From Streptococcus devriesei DSM 19639 (GTDB taxonomy: Bacteria > Bacillota > Bacilli > Lactobacillales > Streptococcaceae), in NCBI RefSeq assembly GCF_000423725.1, contig NZ_KE384084.1, forward strand, positions 508,222 to 572,221: a DNA stretch of 64,000 bases. The letters run 5' to 3'. The position numbers and the translations under genes are program-made. Positions 38,194-47,751 of the stretch are shown here, in pieces (position 1 is the first letter of the stretch; every line of letters begins with the position of its first letter). The notes beneath the pieces are model-generated. The model made no database searches, was not told the DNA's origin, and was given only the letters and a program-made list of their open reading frames with translations.

Positions 38194-39717
38194 TTAGTGA
38201 GCTACAATTTCCTGAGCAATTTCCCGGCCGCTTAGCTTACTTGGATAGTAGGTTGGCCAGTTTTCCAGTTCTTCCAGAAGTTTTTCCTGACTGTCACTTC
38301 CCCAGAAAAGATGGAAATGCTCCGCCTTTTGAGGCTTGATACCGTGGTCGCTGAATTGAATATATTTAAAAGATCCGGCATTCTTTGCTGTCGTTTCAAA
38401 AAGATAGCGAACACCCCGATTGCCTTTTGCATAGTTAAGAATCTTGTAACCAGCGTATTTATAGGTATATTTGTATTTCTTGCCTTTTTCTGTAAAGGTA
38501 ACCGTATTTGTCTTGCCGTCAATGACAATCTTTTCAACATCTGTCTTATAACCCTTATTATAGTAATCTTTGTACTCCTGAGCTGTCATATCTTTCTTAG
38601 ATTTGGCCTTGTACTCCCAGACACTGTCTAAACTTCCGTCTTTTAAATAAGGATAAACAGACTGCCACTTGCCTGCCCAGTCAGAGAGTTTGCGATCTTT
38701 CACATCCTTATCCTTAAAGTAACCGTTAGCGACAGTCTTGCTGTCATCTGTTTCAGGCTTAATCGCTTTGCCGGCTGCATCTGTCGTCTTTTGGAGTGCT
38801 TTTAAATTGCGGCGCATGACAGAAAAATAATCTTCGCCAGTATCCATCTGCTTTTGTGTCAGACTTTCAAGAGGGCTAAGGACGGCTGTCTTAACTCCGG
38901 CTTCATCGGCTAAGGTTTTGGAAACGGCTGAAGAAGCATTTTCTTCGAAATAAATATAGTCAATCCCATATTCCTTTACATATTTGGACAGATCAGCCAA
39001 GCGTTTGGCTGACGGCTCAGACTCTGCTGTCAGGCCGGTAATAGGGATTTGTGTCAAGCCATAATCAAGGGCTAAGTAGCCGAATGCAGCGTGCTGTGTC
39101 ACAAAGGATTTTTGCTGCGCCTTGATAAGCGTATCGCTGTAGTCTTTATCCAGAGCCTGCAATTTTTTGATGTAGGCAGCTGCATTTGTCTTAAAAGTCT
39201 TAGCCTTGTCAGGGAATTTCCGTGACAGTCCGTCACGAATGTTCTCCACCAGTATAACAGCTCGTTTTGGTGACAGCCAGACGTGAGGATCATAGGCATG
39301 ATGATGGCCTTCATGCCCGTGCTCATGACCGCCCTCTTCTGTCCCCGGCGCTAAAATCATATTGGCAGTTGCTTCGACAAAGGGGACTTTTTCAGTATCA
39401 ACAGATTTTTTAACAGACTTAACCCAGGATTCCATGCTGTCAGAATCGTAGACAAAGGCATCGGCATCTTGAATTTTGGTAATGTCTCTGGTTGAAGGTT
39501 CAAAGTCATGGACCTCTGTTCCTGCTTTGATCAAGAGAGAGACCTGCCCTTGATTGCCGACGATATTTTTTGTAAATTCGTACATCGGATAAAAGGTCGT
39601 GACAACATCTATCTTGCCATCAGTTTTCTTGGTCCTTTCCTGTCCCATTAAAAACGCGATGGCTCCTACTAATATGGCAATGAGAAGTGAAATGATGATA
39701 ACAGGTTTTTTCTTCAT
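38194..39717 (-). CDS. adcA: AdcA, zinc-binding protein with ZnuA and ZinT domains
   Basis: This 507-residue extracellular zinc receptor has a ZnuA-like domain (about 36-310) with a His-rich loop EEGGHEHGHEGHHH near 130-143 and a C-terminal ZinT/YodA-like domain (about 330-507) with HFHLFWGS. It feeds the AdcBC transporter, not in this window. The N-terminal hydrophobic segment (6-25) has no Cys, so the usual lipobox is missing. Two AdcR boxes overlap the promoter, so zinc should repress it. Confidence 0.92.
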   Translation of the reverse strand: MKKKPVIIISLLIAILVGAIAFLMGQERTKKTDGKIDVVTTFYPMYEFTKNIVGNQGQVSLLIKAGTEVHDFEPSTRDITKIQDADAFVYDSDSMESWVKSVKKSVDTEKVPFVEATANMILAPGTEEGGHEHGHEGHHHAYDPHVWLSPKRAVILVENIRDGLSRKFPDKAKTFKTNAAAYIKKLQALDKDYSDTLIKAQQKSFVTQHAAFGYLALDYGLTQIPITGLTAESEPSAKRLADLSKYVKEYGIDYIYFEENASSAVSKTLADEAGVKTAVLSPLESLTQKQMDTGEDYFSVMRRNLKALQKTTDAAGKAIKPETDDSKTVANGYFKDKDVKDRKLSDWAGKWQSVYPYLKDGSLDSVWEYKAKSKKDMTAQEYKDYYNKGYKTDVEKIVIDGKTNTVTFTEKGKKYKYTYKYAGYKILNYAKGNRGVRYLFETTAKNAGSFKYIQFSDHGIKPQKAEHFHLFWGSDSQEKLLEELENWPTYYPSKLSGREIAQEIVAH

Positions 39718-39732
39718 GTGAATCTCCTTTTG

Positions 39733-39786
39733 TTAACCAGTTAATTATTTACTGGTTAAGTATACCATATTTTTATTTTTTTGCAA
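39733..39786 (-). promoter_or_regulatory. adcA promoter with two AdcR boxes
   Basis: TTAACCAGTTAA at 39733-39744 matches the AdcR consensus TTAACYRGTTAA exactly; TTTACTGGTTAA at 39748-39759 has one mismatch. On the minus strand TTGCAA (39781-39786) and TATACT (39759-39764) with a 16-base spacer form the promoter. Zinc-bound AdcR would block it. Confidence 0.88.
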
Positions 39787-39861
39787 GCCCTAAAATTATT
39801 ATTTTTTACCAACGCTAAAAATCTTAAAAAGAAAACTGTTGACAGGTATTGAAAAGAAAAA

Positions 39862-39892
39862 AGCAGGGCACTTGTTTGGAGTTTTCCCTGCT
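39862..39892 (-). terminator. pepD operon terminator
   Basis: AGCAGGG and CCCTGCT are separated by 17 bases and followed on the minus strand by a T-rich run (CCCTGCTTTTTTC). Confidence 0.7.
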
Positions 39893-39901
39893 CATTTATC
39901 A

Positions 39902-41299
39902 TCAGTCGCTGATACCGTAATGGTTGGTCATCAGGTTGCTGGCATCAAAAAGAATTTTGTGAAGGAGGGCCTGCGTCTCAGCCTCAATAAAATCGCTCAT
40001 CACTTGGTTTTCTTCTTCAAAGTCCACTGTTTCTCCTTTTGCCAAAGCTCTGTCAACACGCTTAATCATCGCATGACCCTTTGCCATGGTCTTCTCAGCA
40101 TAGGCCTCCAGATCAGACTCGTGCTTGCCATAATGAGGATCAGCGATCGCGGCAATCAAGCGGTTGGTCCAATAAAAATTATCGGTAGAAACGTTATCGC
40201 TGGTATTGGCAAAATAATCCGGTGTCTTTGAAACCTGTGTAAAGAAAGGAACCATGGTATTAAAAGGCATGGAGCCGTAAGAAAGCCATTGGATTCCTTG
40301 AGTCGGCTGAGGCTTATCGGGCCTTATCTGCAGCAAAGCAGTCTGGCTGGTACGATTAATGCCAATGGTTCGAAAAGCTGTCCGGCTGACGCGGTCGCCT
40401 TCAGGTCCATAAGGGTCAAAGGCTGTATCTTGATAGTGATTGCTCAGGACATATTTAATATCTTCAACTGTAATCTTGCGATAGGGCTTTTGCGACCAGG
40501 GAATAAAGAAACTGCGCGGATCCTGCTTAATTTCAGGATTCAAAAATCGCTGCATGGCCCAGGCACGGGGCGTATTGTAATGCCTGTCCTTATCTTTTTG
40601 GCTGCCAAAGGCATAGCGGGGATTAAAATGCTCATTGGAATAGGTCAAATCAAGATGATTGTCGTCGATAAAGTCTCTCAGATCACTAGAAAAAAGATAG
40701 TCCTCCGGATTATTAAATTCAAAATGGTCAATTCCCAGCTGATTAGGATTGGTCACATAGGAATCATCCGGAACACGGCGCGCAATCCAGTGGTGGCCGC
40801 CAATGGTTTCCAGCCACCAAATTTCATCTGCATCTGAAAAAGCAATGCCGTTTGATTCATAGGTACCGTATTCTTCTAACAATTTTCCCAACCGCTCCAC
40901 ACCTTCACGGGCTGAGCGAATATAGGGCAGTACCAAGGTCAGCATGTCTTCTTCCCCAATACCTGCTGCAACTAAGGGATCTGCTCCCAAGACACGGCTG
41001 TTTGTCGTGATGGTTTCAGTTGCACTCATGGCGACATTCACCTCATTGATGCCTGCTTCTCCCCAGATACCCTCCTTAGCCAGAGCATCGGGAACAGAGG
41101 TATAAGACAAGGGATTATCCGGCAGATCTAGGGTAAAAGAGGATAAAACGGACTGGTAATGTCTGGGCTGCTTTTGCGGACTAATCACTTCAAACTTTTT
41201 AGGGCAAAAATCACCGCTTTGTGAATCTTCGGTTCTGGCAATCATGGTAGAGCCGTCATAACTGGCTTTTTTCCCGACGAGGATCGTTGTACAAGTCAT
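39902..41299 (-). CDS. pepD: Dipeptidase, peptidase family C69 (PepD)
   Basis: A 465-residue N-terminal nucleophile hydrolase. Processing or direct exposure of Cys3 ([12 protein letters not shown]) gives the catalytic thiol, and the motif [11 protein letters not shown] follows. PepD enzymes cut a broad range of dipeptides. No signal peptide. It lies 14 bases after whiA and is probably the last gene of the rapZ-yvcK-whiA operon. Confidence 0.88.
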   Translation of the reverse strand: MTCTTILVGKKASYDGSTMIARTEDSQSGDFCPKKFEVISPQKQPRHYQSVLSSFTLDLPDNPLSYTSVPDALAKEGIWGEAGINEVNVAMSATETITTNSRVLGADPLVAAGIGEEDMLTLVLPYIRSAREGVERLGKLLEEYGTYESNGIAFSDADEIWWLETIGGHHWIARRVPDDSYVTNPNQLGIDHFEFNNPEDYLFSSDLRDFIDDNHLDLTYSNEHFNPRYAFGSQKDKDRHYNTPRAWAMQRFLNPEIKQDPRSFFIPWSQKPYRKITVEDIKYVLSNHYQDTAFDPYGPEGDRVSRTAFRTIGINRTSQTALLQIRPDKPQPTQGIQWLSYGSMPFNTMVPFFTQVSKTPDYFANTSDNVSTDNFYWTNRLIAAIADPHYGKHESDLEAYAEKTMAKGHAMIKRVDRALAKGETVDFEEENQVMSDFIEAETQALLHKILFDASNLMTNHYGISD

Positions 41300-41313
41300 T
41301 GCTTTCTCCTTTA

Positions 41314-42225
41314 CTATAATTCTTCTGCTAATTTATTAATCTTTCTGAGCCTGTGATTGACGCCGCTCTTGGTCAGCGGTACATCCAAACTGTCAGCAAT
41401 CTGCTGGATGGAAAAATCAGGATTGGCAACTCGTATTTGAGCAATCTGCTGCAGTTCTAGCGGCAGACTTTCCAAACCAACACTGTCTCTGATTTTAATG
41501 ATATTATTGATGGTTTTCATGCTGGCACTGATGGTTCTGGCAATATTCGCAGTTTCGGCATTGCTGGCCCGATTGACATCATTTCTGGTTTCCCGCATGA
41601 TTTTAATTTTTTCAAAGGCCAGCATGGCATCCATACTGCCGATAATAATCAAAAAATCCATGATATCTTCAGCTTTTTGCAGGTAAGTAACCGCACCGTG
41701 CTTGTGCTCAATCACTTTGGCATCCAGCATGAATTTTTGCATCAGCCTGGCCAAATCCTCCGCATGGTCCAGATAAACGGAGAAAATTTCCAGCTGGTAT
41801 TTGCCGGATTCCGGATCCCGAATGGAACCGCTGGACAAAAAAGCCCCCCGTAGATAAGAGCGTCCGGCATCATCTTCCGACAGAATTTTCTGCTGGATCC
41901 CTGTTTCAATGCCAAAAAAAGCATCCGACAGCCGCAGATCAGACAAGATACTGTCTACATGATGATCAAGAAAAACGGTGTAAACCCGATTTTTTCTCAG
42001 ATTGGTCTTTTGATGGTACTTGGTCTCGGGGACAATTTGGTAAAACTGCTCCAGCAAGGCATAGATATGACGGGCAATTTTGGCATTTTCGGTAATAATG
42101 GACAGGGTCAGGCCCTGATGAGTCAGGCCCAGATTGCCAGACATTTTAATAATAGCTGACAATTCATTTTTGTCAGCTGAATCCAAATTTAAAATTTCTT
42201 CTTTGACGGATGTCGTAAAACTCAT
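41314..42225 (-). CDS. whiA: WhiA, DNA-binding protein
   Basis: A 303-residue protein with an N-terminal LAGLIDADG-like domain (about 90-190, [17 protein letters not shown]) and a C-terminal helix-turn-helix ([25 protein letters not shown]). WhiA binds near division-related genes and affects division and chromosome segregation in Firmicutes. It overlaps yvcK by four bases in the conserved rapZ-yvcK-whiA order. Confidence 0.95.
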   Translation of the reverse strand: MSFTTSVKEEILNLDSADKNELSAIIKMSGNLGLTHQGLTLSIITENAKIARHIYALLEQFYQIVPETKYHQKTNLRKNRVYTVFLDHHVDSILSDLRLSDAFFGIETGIQQKILSEDDAGRSYLRGAFLSSGSIRDPESGKYQLEIFSVYLDHAEDLARLMQKFMLDAKVIEHKHGAVTYLQKAEDIMDFLIIIGSMDAMLAFEKIKIMRETRNDVNRASNAETANIARTISASMKTINNIIKIRDSVGLESLPLELQQIAQIRVANPDFSIQQIADSLDVPLTKSGVNHRLRKINKLAEEL

Positions 42226-43199
42226 AATTCCTTCATTCTAATCAGGCTTAGCAATTCGGCGACAACGCTGTCACCATTGTGAAAGGCACCGCCATTTTCC
42301 AGACAGAGGAAATTCGATGAAACCACTCTTGGCACCTGCTCTTTAAGGCCGGCAAAATCGTGTTCGACCTGAACCAGATACTCATCGAATTTATTGGAAT
42401 TCATATATTCCTTAGGTACCTTTTCAACATTGACCAAGACGGTATCAATAAATTTTTGTCCTAAATGACGGTTGAGCACGCGCACATGGTCGGCATCAGT
42501 AAAGTGCTCGGTTTCTCCATACTGTGTCATGATGTTACAGACATAAGCCACCTCGGCCTTTGTCTCACAAAGCGCCCGGCCAATTTCATCAATAACTAAG
42601 TTTGGCAAAATAGAAGTAAAGAGTGAGCCGGGACCCAAAACAATCATGTCACTGTCCATGATGGCATCGACAACCTTGCGGCTGGCAGCCGGTTTAGCAT
42701 CATCATAGCTGTTGGTGACATAAACATAGTCTATCATGCCCTTATGTTTAGCAATCTGACTTTCACCGACAACTTCCTGTCCGTCTTGAAAGACGGCGTG
42801 AAGTGTCAGGGCTTTTTCACTGGAAGGATAGATTTTACCGGTAACATGAAAAAATTTTGACAGAATCTGCATGGCATTGTAGGTAGACCCTTGCATTTCT
42901 GAAATACCGGCAATGATTAAATTGCCAAGCGGGTGCCCGGCAAGTGCGCCGTCTTCAGCATTAAAGCGGTATTGAAAAATTTTCTCATAAAATCTGGGCA
43001 TATCGCTCATCGCTACTAAAACATTGCGAAGATCGCCGGGAGGTGTCAGCTGCATGACATGGCGAATGGCCCCGGAGCTGCCGCCATCATCTGCTACCGT
43101 GACAATCGCCGTGATATCCACATCTTCATGACGCAGACTGCTTAGAAGAACAGGCAGGCCTGTCCCGCCGCCGATAAGAGTTATTCTTGGTTTTCTCAT
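42222..43199 (-). CDS. yvcK: YvcK/GlmR, gluconeogenesis factor
   Basis: A 325-residue CofD-like Rossmann protein starting [15 protein letters not shown], with [14 protein letters not shown] and [14 protein letters not shown]. YvcK/GlmR binds UDP-GlcNAc and stimulates GlmS-dependent cell wall precursor synthesis in Bacillus and Listeria. It overlaps both rapZ and whiA by four bases. Confidence 0.95.
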   Translation of the reverse strand: MRKPRITLIGGGTGLPVLLSSLRHEDVDITAIVTVADDGGSSGAIRHVMQLTPPGDLRNVLVAMSDMPRFYEKIFQYRFNAEDGALAGHPLGNLIIAGISEMQGSTYNAMQILSKFFHVTGKIYPSSEKALTLHAVFQDGQEVVGESQIAKHKGMIDYVYVTNSYDDAKPAASRKVVDAIMDSDMIVLGPGSLFTSILPNLVIDEIGRALCETKAEVAYVCNIMTQYGETEHFTDADHVRVLNRHLGQKFIDTVLVNVEKVPKEYMNSNKFDEYLVQVEHDFAGLKEQVPRVVSSNFLCLENGGAFHNGDSVVAELLSLIRMKEL

Positions 43200-44086
43200 G
43201 AGCGATTCACTGTCTCCTTACGTCGATTTTTATCACGATGGCTTTCATGAACAGTCCAATTTTGCTTCAGATCTTCAGCCAAGCGATGGGCAAAGGCCAC
43301 GCTGCGATGCTGACCGCCTGTGCAGCCGATGGCGATCGTTAAAACGGATTTCCCTTCCTTTTGATAACCAGGCAGGATAGGCTTTAACAGAGCTAAGAGA
43401 TTCTGGTAAAATGCCTCTGATTCCTTATGATTCATGACATAGTCTGAGACATCTTTATCAAGCCCGGTCTTATTGCGCAGTTCAGGCTTGTAATAAGGGT
43501 TGGGCAGAAAACGCACATCAAATACCAAGTCAGCGTCCAAAGGCAGGCCATATTTAAAACCAAAGCTGACAACTTCCAGATGAAAACTGTCCTGATCTTT
43601 TTCTCCAGAGAACTGATCTGAGATCGTTTTGCGCAGCTGCCGCGGTGTTAATTCTGTCGTATCAACAACATTCTGACTGAGATTTTTTAAAGGAGCCAGA
43701 AGTTTTCGCTCAAGGGCAATACCGTCCAAAACACGCCCGGTTGTTGCCAAAGGATGGCTGCGGCGGGTCTCTTTGTAGCGTGACACCAGCTCACTGTCAG
43801 TAGCATCTAAAAAGAGAATGCGAAAATTAATAGAATCATTCAGTTCTATCTTGTCCAAAATTGAGCTGACTTCCTTGAAAAAAAGCCGGCTGCGCATATC
43901 AACGACCAGGGCAACCTTATCATTTTCACCGCTGCTCTCAACCAATTCTAAGAACTTAGGCACCAAAGCCGGCGGCATATTATCAATCGTAAAGTAACCT
44001 AAGTCTTCAAAAGACTGGATGGCAACGGTTTTTCCGGCACCGCTCATGCCTGTGACAATGACAAGATCAATTTTTTTGTCAGACAT
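43196..44086 (-). CDS. rapZ: RapZ family nucleotide-binding protein
   Basis: A 296-residue protein with Walker A GMSGAGKT at about 13-20, [11 protein letters not shown], and the C-terminal conserved [23 protein letters not shown]. In E. coli RapZ targets GlmZ RNA; in Gram-positives the role is open. A GTG two codons upstream has no room for AAGGAG, so the ATG at 44086 is used. It is cotranscribed with yvcK and whiA. Confidence 0.94.
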   Translation of the reverse strand: MSDKKIDLVIVTGMSGAGKTVAIQSFEDLGYFTIDNMPPALVPKFLELVESSGENDKVALVVDMRSRLFFKEVSSILDKIELNDSINFRILFLDATDSELVSRYKETRRSHPLATTGRVLDGIALERKLLAPLKNLSQNVVDTTELTPRQLRKTISDQFSGEKDQDSFHLEVVSFGFKYGLPLDADLVFDVRFLPNPYYKPELRNKTGLDKDVSDYVMNHKESEAFYQNLLALLKPILPGYQKEGKSVLTIAIGCTGGQHRSVAFAHRLAEDLKQNWTVHESHRDKNRRKETVNRS

Positions 44087-44852
44087 TTTCACTGCTCCTT
44101 TTTTCTAACTCTCCCACTTTTTCAATCAAGGCCTGATTTTGCTCCTGCATATCTGCTAACTGTTTGGTGATAGAAACCAGCATTTCTGCCTGCAATTTCT
44201 GAATTTCCAAAAGATCTGACTGGTCCTGATGCACCAAATGGTCAATCTTAGCATGCAAAAGCCTGATGCCTTCTTCAGATTTTTTGTTAACGTTATAATC
44301 ATTTTTAGCCTGCAGACGGTCATAGTCCGAGGCACGGTTTTGGCTCATCATAATCAAAGGAGCCTGAATAGCCGCCAAGGTAGACAGAGCCAAATTCAAA
44401 AGAATGAAAGGATAGGCATCAAAGACCAAGCCAAAAGGTTTAATAACATTGAAAGCCATCCACAGAACCATCAAGGCTACAAAGCAGATGATGAAGGTCC
44501 ATGAACCGCCAAAGCGTGCGACATCATCAGCTATTCGCTGACCAAATGTAATTTTGCTGTCCCACTCTTCCTGCAGATCTAAGGGCATATAGTCCTGATT
44601 TTTGCTTACTTCATAGACCGTTTCACGGACGTAATCGTTCTTTTTATTAGCCTTTTTAACAATCTCCTGTAAAAACATCAAGCGATACTGCGCCAGGTTC
44701 TTATGGCTGATAAAACTTTGCTCAGTCAGCTGAGGATGATGCTGCAAGAGGAGCTTTTGCAGACGCTTATCCAAATCAGATAAAAAAATCCCTTCCTCTA
44801 ACAGATAGCTTTTATGGTCAATAGCATCCACTAACCGTTCATCCTTGGTCAT
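44079..44852 (-). CDS. DUF1003 membrane protein
   Basis: A 257-residue protein with two membrane helices (about 118-140 and 148-170). The family block [49 protein letters not shown] is clear. The region beyond is coiled-coil ([22 protein letters not shown]). It overlaps the rapZ start by eight bases and heads that operon. Function unknown; conserved position with rapZ suggests envelope stress or a metal role but this is inference. Confidence 0.88.
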   Translation of the reverse strand: MTKDERLVDAIDHKSYLLEEGIFLSDLDKRLQKLLLQHHPQLTEQSFISHKNLAQYRLMFLQEIVKKANKKNDYVRETVYEVSKNQDYMPLDLQEEWDSKITFGQRIADDVARFGGSWTFIICFVALMVLWMAFNVIKPFGLVFDAYPFILLNLALSTLAAIQAPLIMMSQNRASDYDRLQAKNDYNVNKKSEEGIRLLHAKIDHLVHQDQSDLLEIQKLQAEMLVSITKQLADMQEQNQALIEKVGELEKRSSENV

Positions 44853-44888
44853 ATCCTGCCTTCTTTCTATTGCTTCTATTATAGCAAA

Positions 44889-44910
44889 AAAACCGCTTTA
44901 GCGGACTTTT
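44889..44910. terminator. Terminator before the TetR gene
   Basis: CCGCT and AGCGG around TT are flanked by A and T runs, between the DUF1003 gene and the TetR gene. Confidence 0.6.
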
Positions 44911-44956
44911 TTAAGGAGCGGATCGCTAAAAAACGGACTTGAAACAGCGCCCGCTT

Positions 44957-45565
44957 TTAATCACGATTAATCGTCACTCCCAGAACAGTTAAATGCCCAT
45001 TGCTGACCAGAGTAATAACCAGGCGTGCCAGTTCTTTAGCGGGCATGTCAAAATCAGATTTGATCCACCACATGAGCGTCCCTGTAAAAATACTGGTCAG
45101 ATAAGCAACGATAAAATCCGTAGGCACTGACTCGCCAGATTCTGTAACGTTTAATTTTTCCAGCAAATCAGCATACTTTTCTCTTAAGAGCTTGCCGAAA
45201 TTTTCCTGCATGATTTCCTGCGAAATACTCTTTAAGGCGATTTTGGCAATGGAGCGATTTTTTTCCAGACTGTGATAGAAATTGGCCAACAGATTTTCGG
45301 CTTTTCTAACCTGCACAATATCGCCGTTTGTCACCTGAGCCGCATCAATCATATCAGATAACTGCTGCAGCAGCTGCCTGTGAATTCCCTGCTGCAGCTC
45401 ATCCTTGTCCGCATAATGAGCATAAAATGTCGCACGGTTAATCATGGCTTCATCGGCAATATCCTGCACTGTAATTTTTTCATAAGGCTTTTCACTCAGA
45501 AGCTTGGTGAAGGCATCAAAAATAAGTTTTTCCGTCCGCAGGTAGCGAATATCTGTAAATTTCAT
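44957..45565 (-). CDS. TetR/AcrR-family regulator of the divergent dehydratase system
   Basis: A 202-residue repressor with an N-terminal helix-turn-helix (about 30-55, ITVQDIADEAMINRATFYAHYADKDEL) and a helical ligand domain. AGAAAG seven bases before the ATG at 45565 supports that start over one six bases upstream. It is divergent from the two-gene ATPase/dehydratase operon. Two similar near-palindromes in the shared 370-base region are likely binding sites; the ligand is unknown. Confidence 0.9.
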   Translation of the reverse strand: MKFTDIRYLRTEKLIFDAFTKLLSEKPYEKITVQDIADEAMINRATFYAHYADKDELQQGIHRQLLQQLSDMIDAAQVTNGDIVQVRKAENLLANFYHSLEKNRSIAKIALKSISQEIMQENFGKLLREKYADLLEKLNVTESGESVPTDFIVAYLTSIFTGTLMWWIKSDFDMPAKELARLVITLVSNGHLTVLGVTINRD

Positions 45566-45660
45566 GAGCATTCTTTCTATTAAGACTAAACATATTCCCT
45601 AATCAATTCACTGAAACAGTCACCCGAATCAGCCATCATAAGCAACACTTTGTTTCAGGG

Positions 45661-45676
45661 TGTTGTTTAAGCAACA
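45661..45676. promoter_or_regulatory. Candidate TetR operator 1
   Basis: TGTTGTTTAAGCAACA is a 16-base near-palindrome that matches site 2 in its arms. It lies upstream of the forward -35. Confidence 0.6.
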
Positions 45677-45695
45677 GTTTTCAAAAAATCAACGA

Positions 45696-45723
45696 TTGAA
45701 TTTGTCTTGCTGAGTTCTATAAT
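45696..45723 (+). promoter_or_regulatory. Promoter of the activase-dehydratase operon
   Basis: TTGAAT (45696-45701) and TATAAT (45718-45723) with a 16-base spacer. It is flanked by the two near-palindromes and lies about 215 bases before the first gene, implying a long 5' leader. Confidence 0.6.
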
Positions 45724-45741
45724 AATATTATAACAGACAGA

Positions 45742-45759
45742 CTGTTGACTAAGCAACAG
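45742..45759. promoter_or_regulatory. Candidate TetR operator 2
   Basis: CTGTTGACTAAGCAACAG is an 18-base near-palindrome with the same TGTTG/CAACA arms as site 1. It lies about 20 bases after the TATAAT, where bound repressor would block initiation or clearance. Confidence 0.6.
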
Positions 45760-45831
45760 ATTGTTGCAGGACCGACAGCCTGTCGCCTAAAATAAAAGAA
45801 AGGACCAAGACGGGCGACATTTCAGCAGCTC

Positions 45832-45945
45832 ATGCGATCTTGTTCAGATTTTCAGAGCTATCAAACTTGTCATAAGCTCAGTATGCGGAGAGATTTCTCC
45901 ACTTTCTGCCGCTTTTGCCCGTATGTACTGTCTTACTATGTATAG
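45832..45945 (+). CDS. Possible Cys-rich leader ORF overlapping the downstream start
   Basis: A 37-codon frame in the long 5' leader begins ATG and ends TAG at 45943-45945, overlapping the ATG at 45938. The peptide has four Cys, including CRFC. Neither this ATG nor those of the next gene has a clear ribosome site. It may couple translation, or be a chance frame. Confidence 0.25.
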   Translation: MRSCSDFQSYQTCHKLSMRRDFSTFCRFCPYVLSYYV

Positions 45946-47740
45946 AGCAGGAATTGATGTTGGGTCAACAACCGTTAAGCTGGTTGTCTTTGATGAAGAC
46001 TATCATTTAATTTTTTCACGCTACGAACGTCATTTTTCAGACGTCAAAACAGCGACTGTTAAAGTATTAAGAGAAGCTATTGCTGACATCGGCGATCAAA
46101 AGGTCAGTATTGCTATCACCGGTTCAGGGGGAATCGGCCTGTCTGATGCTGCTGATATTCCCTTTGTCCAAGAGGTTATTGCGGCTACTACAACAGTTGA
46201 AAAACTGATTCCTGAAACCGATGTGGTGATTGAGCTGGGCGGTGAAGATGCCAAGATGACCTTCTTTGGCGATACTCTGGAACAGCGGATGAACGGGACC
46301 TGTGCGGGCGGTACCGGAGCTTTTATTGACCAAATGGCAGAGCTTTTAAAGACTGATGCCAACGGGGTTAATGAACTTGCCAAAGATTATGAAACCATCT
46401 ATCCCATTGCCAGCCGCTGCGGGGTCTTTGCTAAAACCGATGTGCAGCCTCTCATCAACGAAGGCGCCCGCAAAGAAGACATTGCCGCTTCTATTTTTCA
46501 AGCTGTGGTTAATCAAACGATTGCAGGTCTTGCTTCAGGCCGTAAGATTACAGGGAACATAGCTTTTTTAGGCGGTCCGCTTTTCTTTATGAGTGAGCTG
46601 CGTCAGCGTTTCATCGAGACTTTAAATATTGCCCCTGAACATGTGATTTTCCCAGAAAATCCACAGCTCTTTGTTGCCATGGGAGCAGCTCTTGAAGAAG
46701 AGCAGGCCCAGCTGAGCCTGACACAAATTATTGACAACCTTGAAAAAAATACCTCGCAATCCTTGGTTCCTCAAAATACCTTGGACTGTCTTTTTAAAAA
46801 TCAAGCAGAGCTGGAAGACTGGCGTGAGCGCCATGATGAAGCCAGCGCTAAGTACAGGGAGATCGGCAGCGTTTCTGGTCCCGTTTTCTTAGGGATAGAT
46901 GCCGGCTCGACAACTTCAAAAGTCATCTTGACAGACCCGGACGGCAATATCCTCTTCCAGCACTATAGCAACAACCAAGGCCAGCCCTTGGAAAATGTTA
47001 TTGCTGTTTTGAAAAAATTGTATCACCAATTGCCTGATGGGGCCTTCATTGCTCGTTCCTGCGTGACCGGCTACGGTGAAAACCTAATCAAGGCTGCGCT
47101 GCGGGTGGATTACGGCGAGGTTGAAACCGTTGCTCACTTCAAGGCCGCCAATTATTTCAACCCCGGCGTTGACTTTATTTTGGATATCGGCGGACAGGAC
47201 ATGAAAGCCATGTCTGTCCAAGACGGAGCGCTGTCAAGCATTCAGCTTAATGAAGCCTGTTCGTCCGGCTGCGGTTCATTCATTGAAACCTTTGCCAAAT
47301 CACTCAAATATGATGTCAGAGATTTCGCTCAGGTTGCCCTCTTGGCTGAGCACCCTGTTGATCTGGGGTCAAAATGTACCGTTTTTATGAATTCCAAAGT
47401 TAAACAAGTCCAAAAAGAAGGAGCCACTGTGGCTGATATTTCTGCGGGACTGTCTTACTCAGTCATCAAAAATGCCCTCTACAAGGTCATCAAGCTCAAA
47501 CGCCCCGAAGATCTAGGCCAAAAAATTGTCTGCCAAGGCGGCACTTTCTACAATGAGGCAGTGCTTCGTGCCTTTGAACTGGTCTCGGGCCGTCAGGTGG
47601 TTCGGCCCAATATTGCCGGCCTCATGGGCGCTTATGGCTGCGCTCTTATTGCCCAAGAAAAATACGAAGACGAACTGGCCTTGGACCCTCATGAACAAAC
47701 TGACCAAACTGCTGCCCGGCCAGAAATGACTCTGGCCTAA
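45938..47740 (+). CDS. BadF/BadG-type double ATPase, 2-hydroxyacyl-CoA dehydratase activase-like
   Basis: A 600-residue protein with two ASKHA ATPase modules, each beginning [10 protein letters not shown] (about 4) or [10 protein letters not shown] (about 320). Each has Cys suitable for a bridging [4Fe-4S] cluster: GTCAGGTG and SRCGVF, then [11 protein letters not shown] and SKCTVF. Activases of this type use ATP to push electrons to a dehydratase partner. Two starts are possible (45923 and 45938), both without a ribosome site; 45938 gives the family N-terminus. The partner follows 11 bases after the stop. Confidence 0.85.
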   Translation: MYRAGIDVGSTTVKLVVFDEDYHLIFSRYERHFSDVKTATVKVLREAIADIGDQKVSIAITGSGGIGLSDAADIPFVQEVIAATTTVEKLIPETDVVIELGGEDAKMTFFGDTLEQRMNGTCAGGTGAFIDQMAELLKTDANGVNELAKDYETIYPIASRCGVFAKTDVQPLINEGARKEDIAASIFQAVVNQTIAGLASGRKITGNIAFLGGPLFFMSELRQRFIETLNIAPEHVIFPENPQLFVAMGAALEEEQAQLSLTQIIDNLEKNTSQSLVPQNTLDCLFKNQAELEDWRERHDEASAKYREIGSVSGPVFLGIDAGSTTSKVILTDPDGNILFQHYSNNQGQPLENVIAVLKKLYHQLPDGAFIARSCVTGYGENLIKAALRVDYGEVETVAHFKAANYFNPGVDFILDIGGQDMKAMSVQDGALSSIQLNEACSSGCGSFIETFAKSLKYDVRDFAQVALLAEHPVDLGSKCTVFMNSKVKQVQKEGATVADISAGLSYSVIKNALYKVIKLKRPEDLGQKIVCQGGTFYNEAVLRAFELVSGRQVVRPNIAGLMGAYGCALIAQEKYEDELALDPHEQTDQTAARPEMTLA

Positions 47741-47751
47741 AGGAGAATGCT

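Noticed and set aside
46096..46834. Minus-strand frames opposite the activase gene
   Set aside because: Shadow frames in a GC-richer conserved coding region; no domain or ribosome site.
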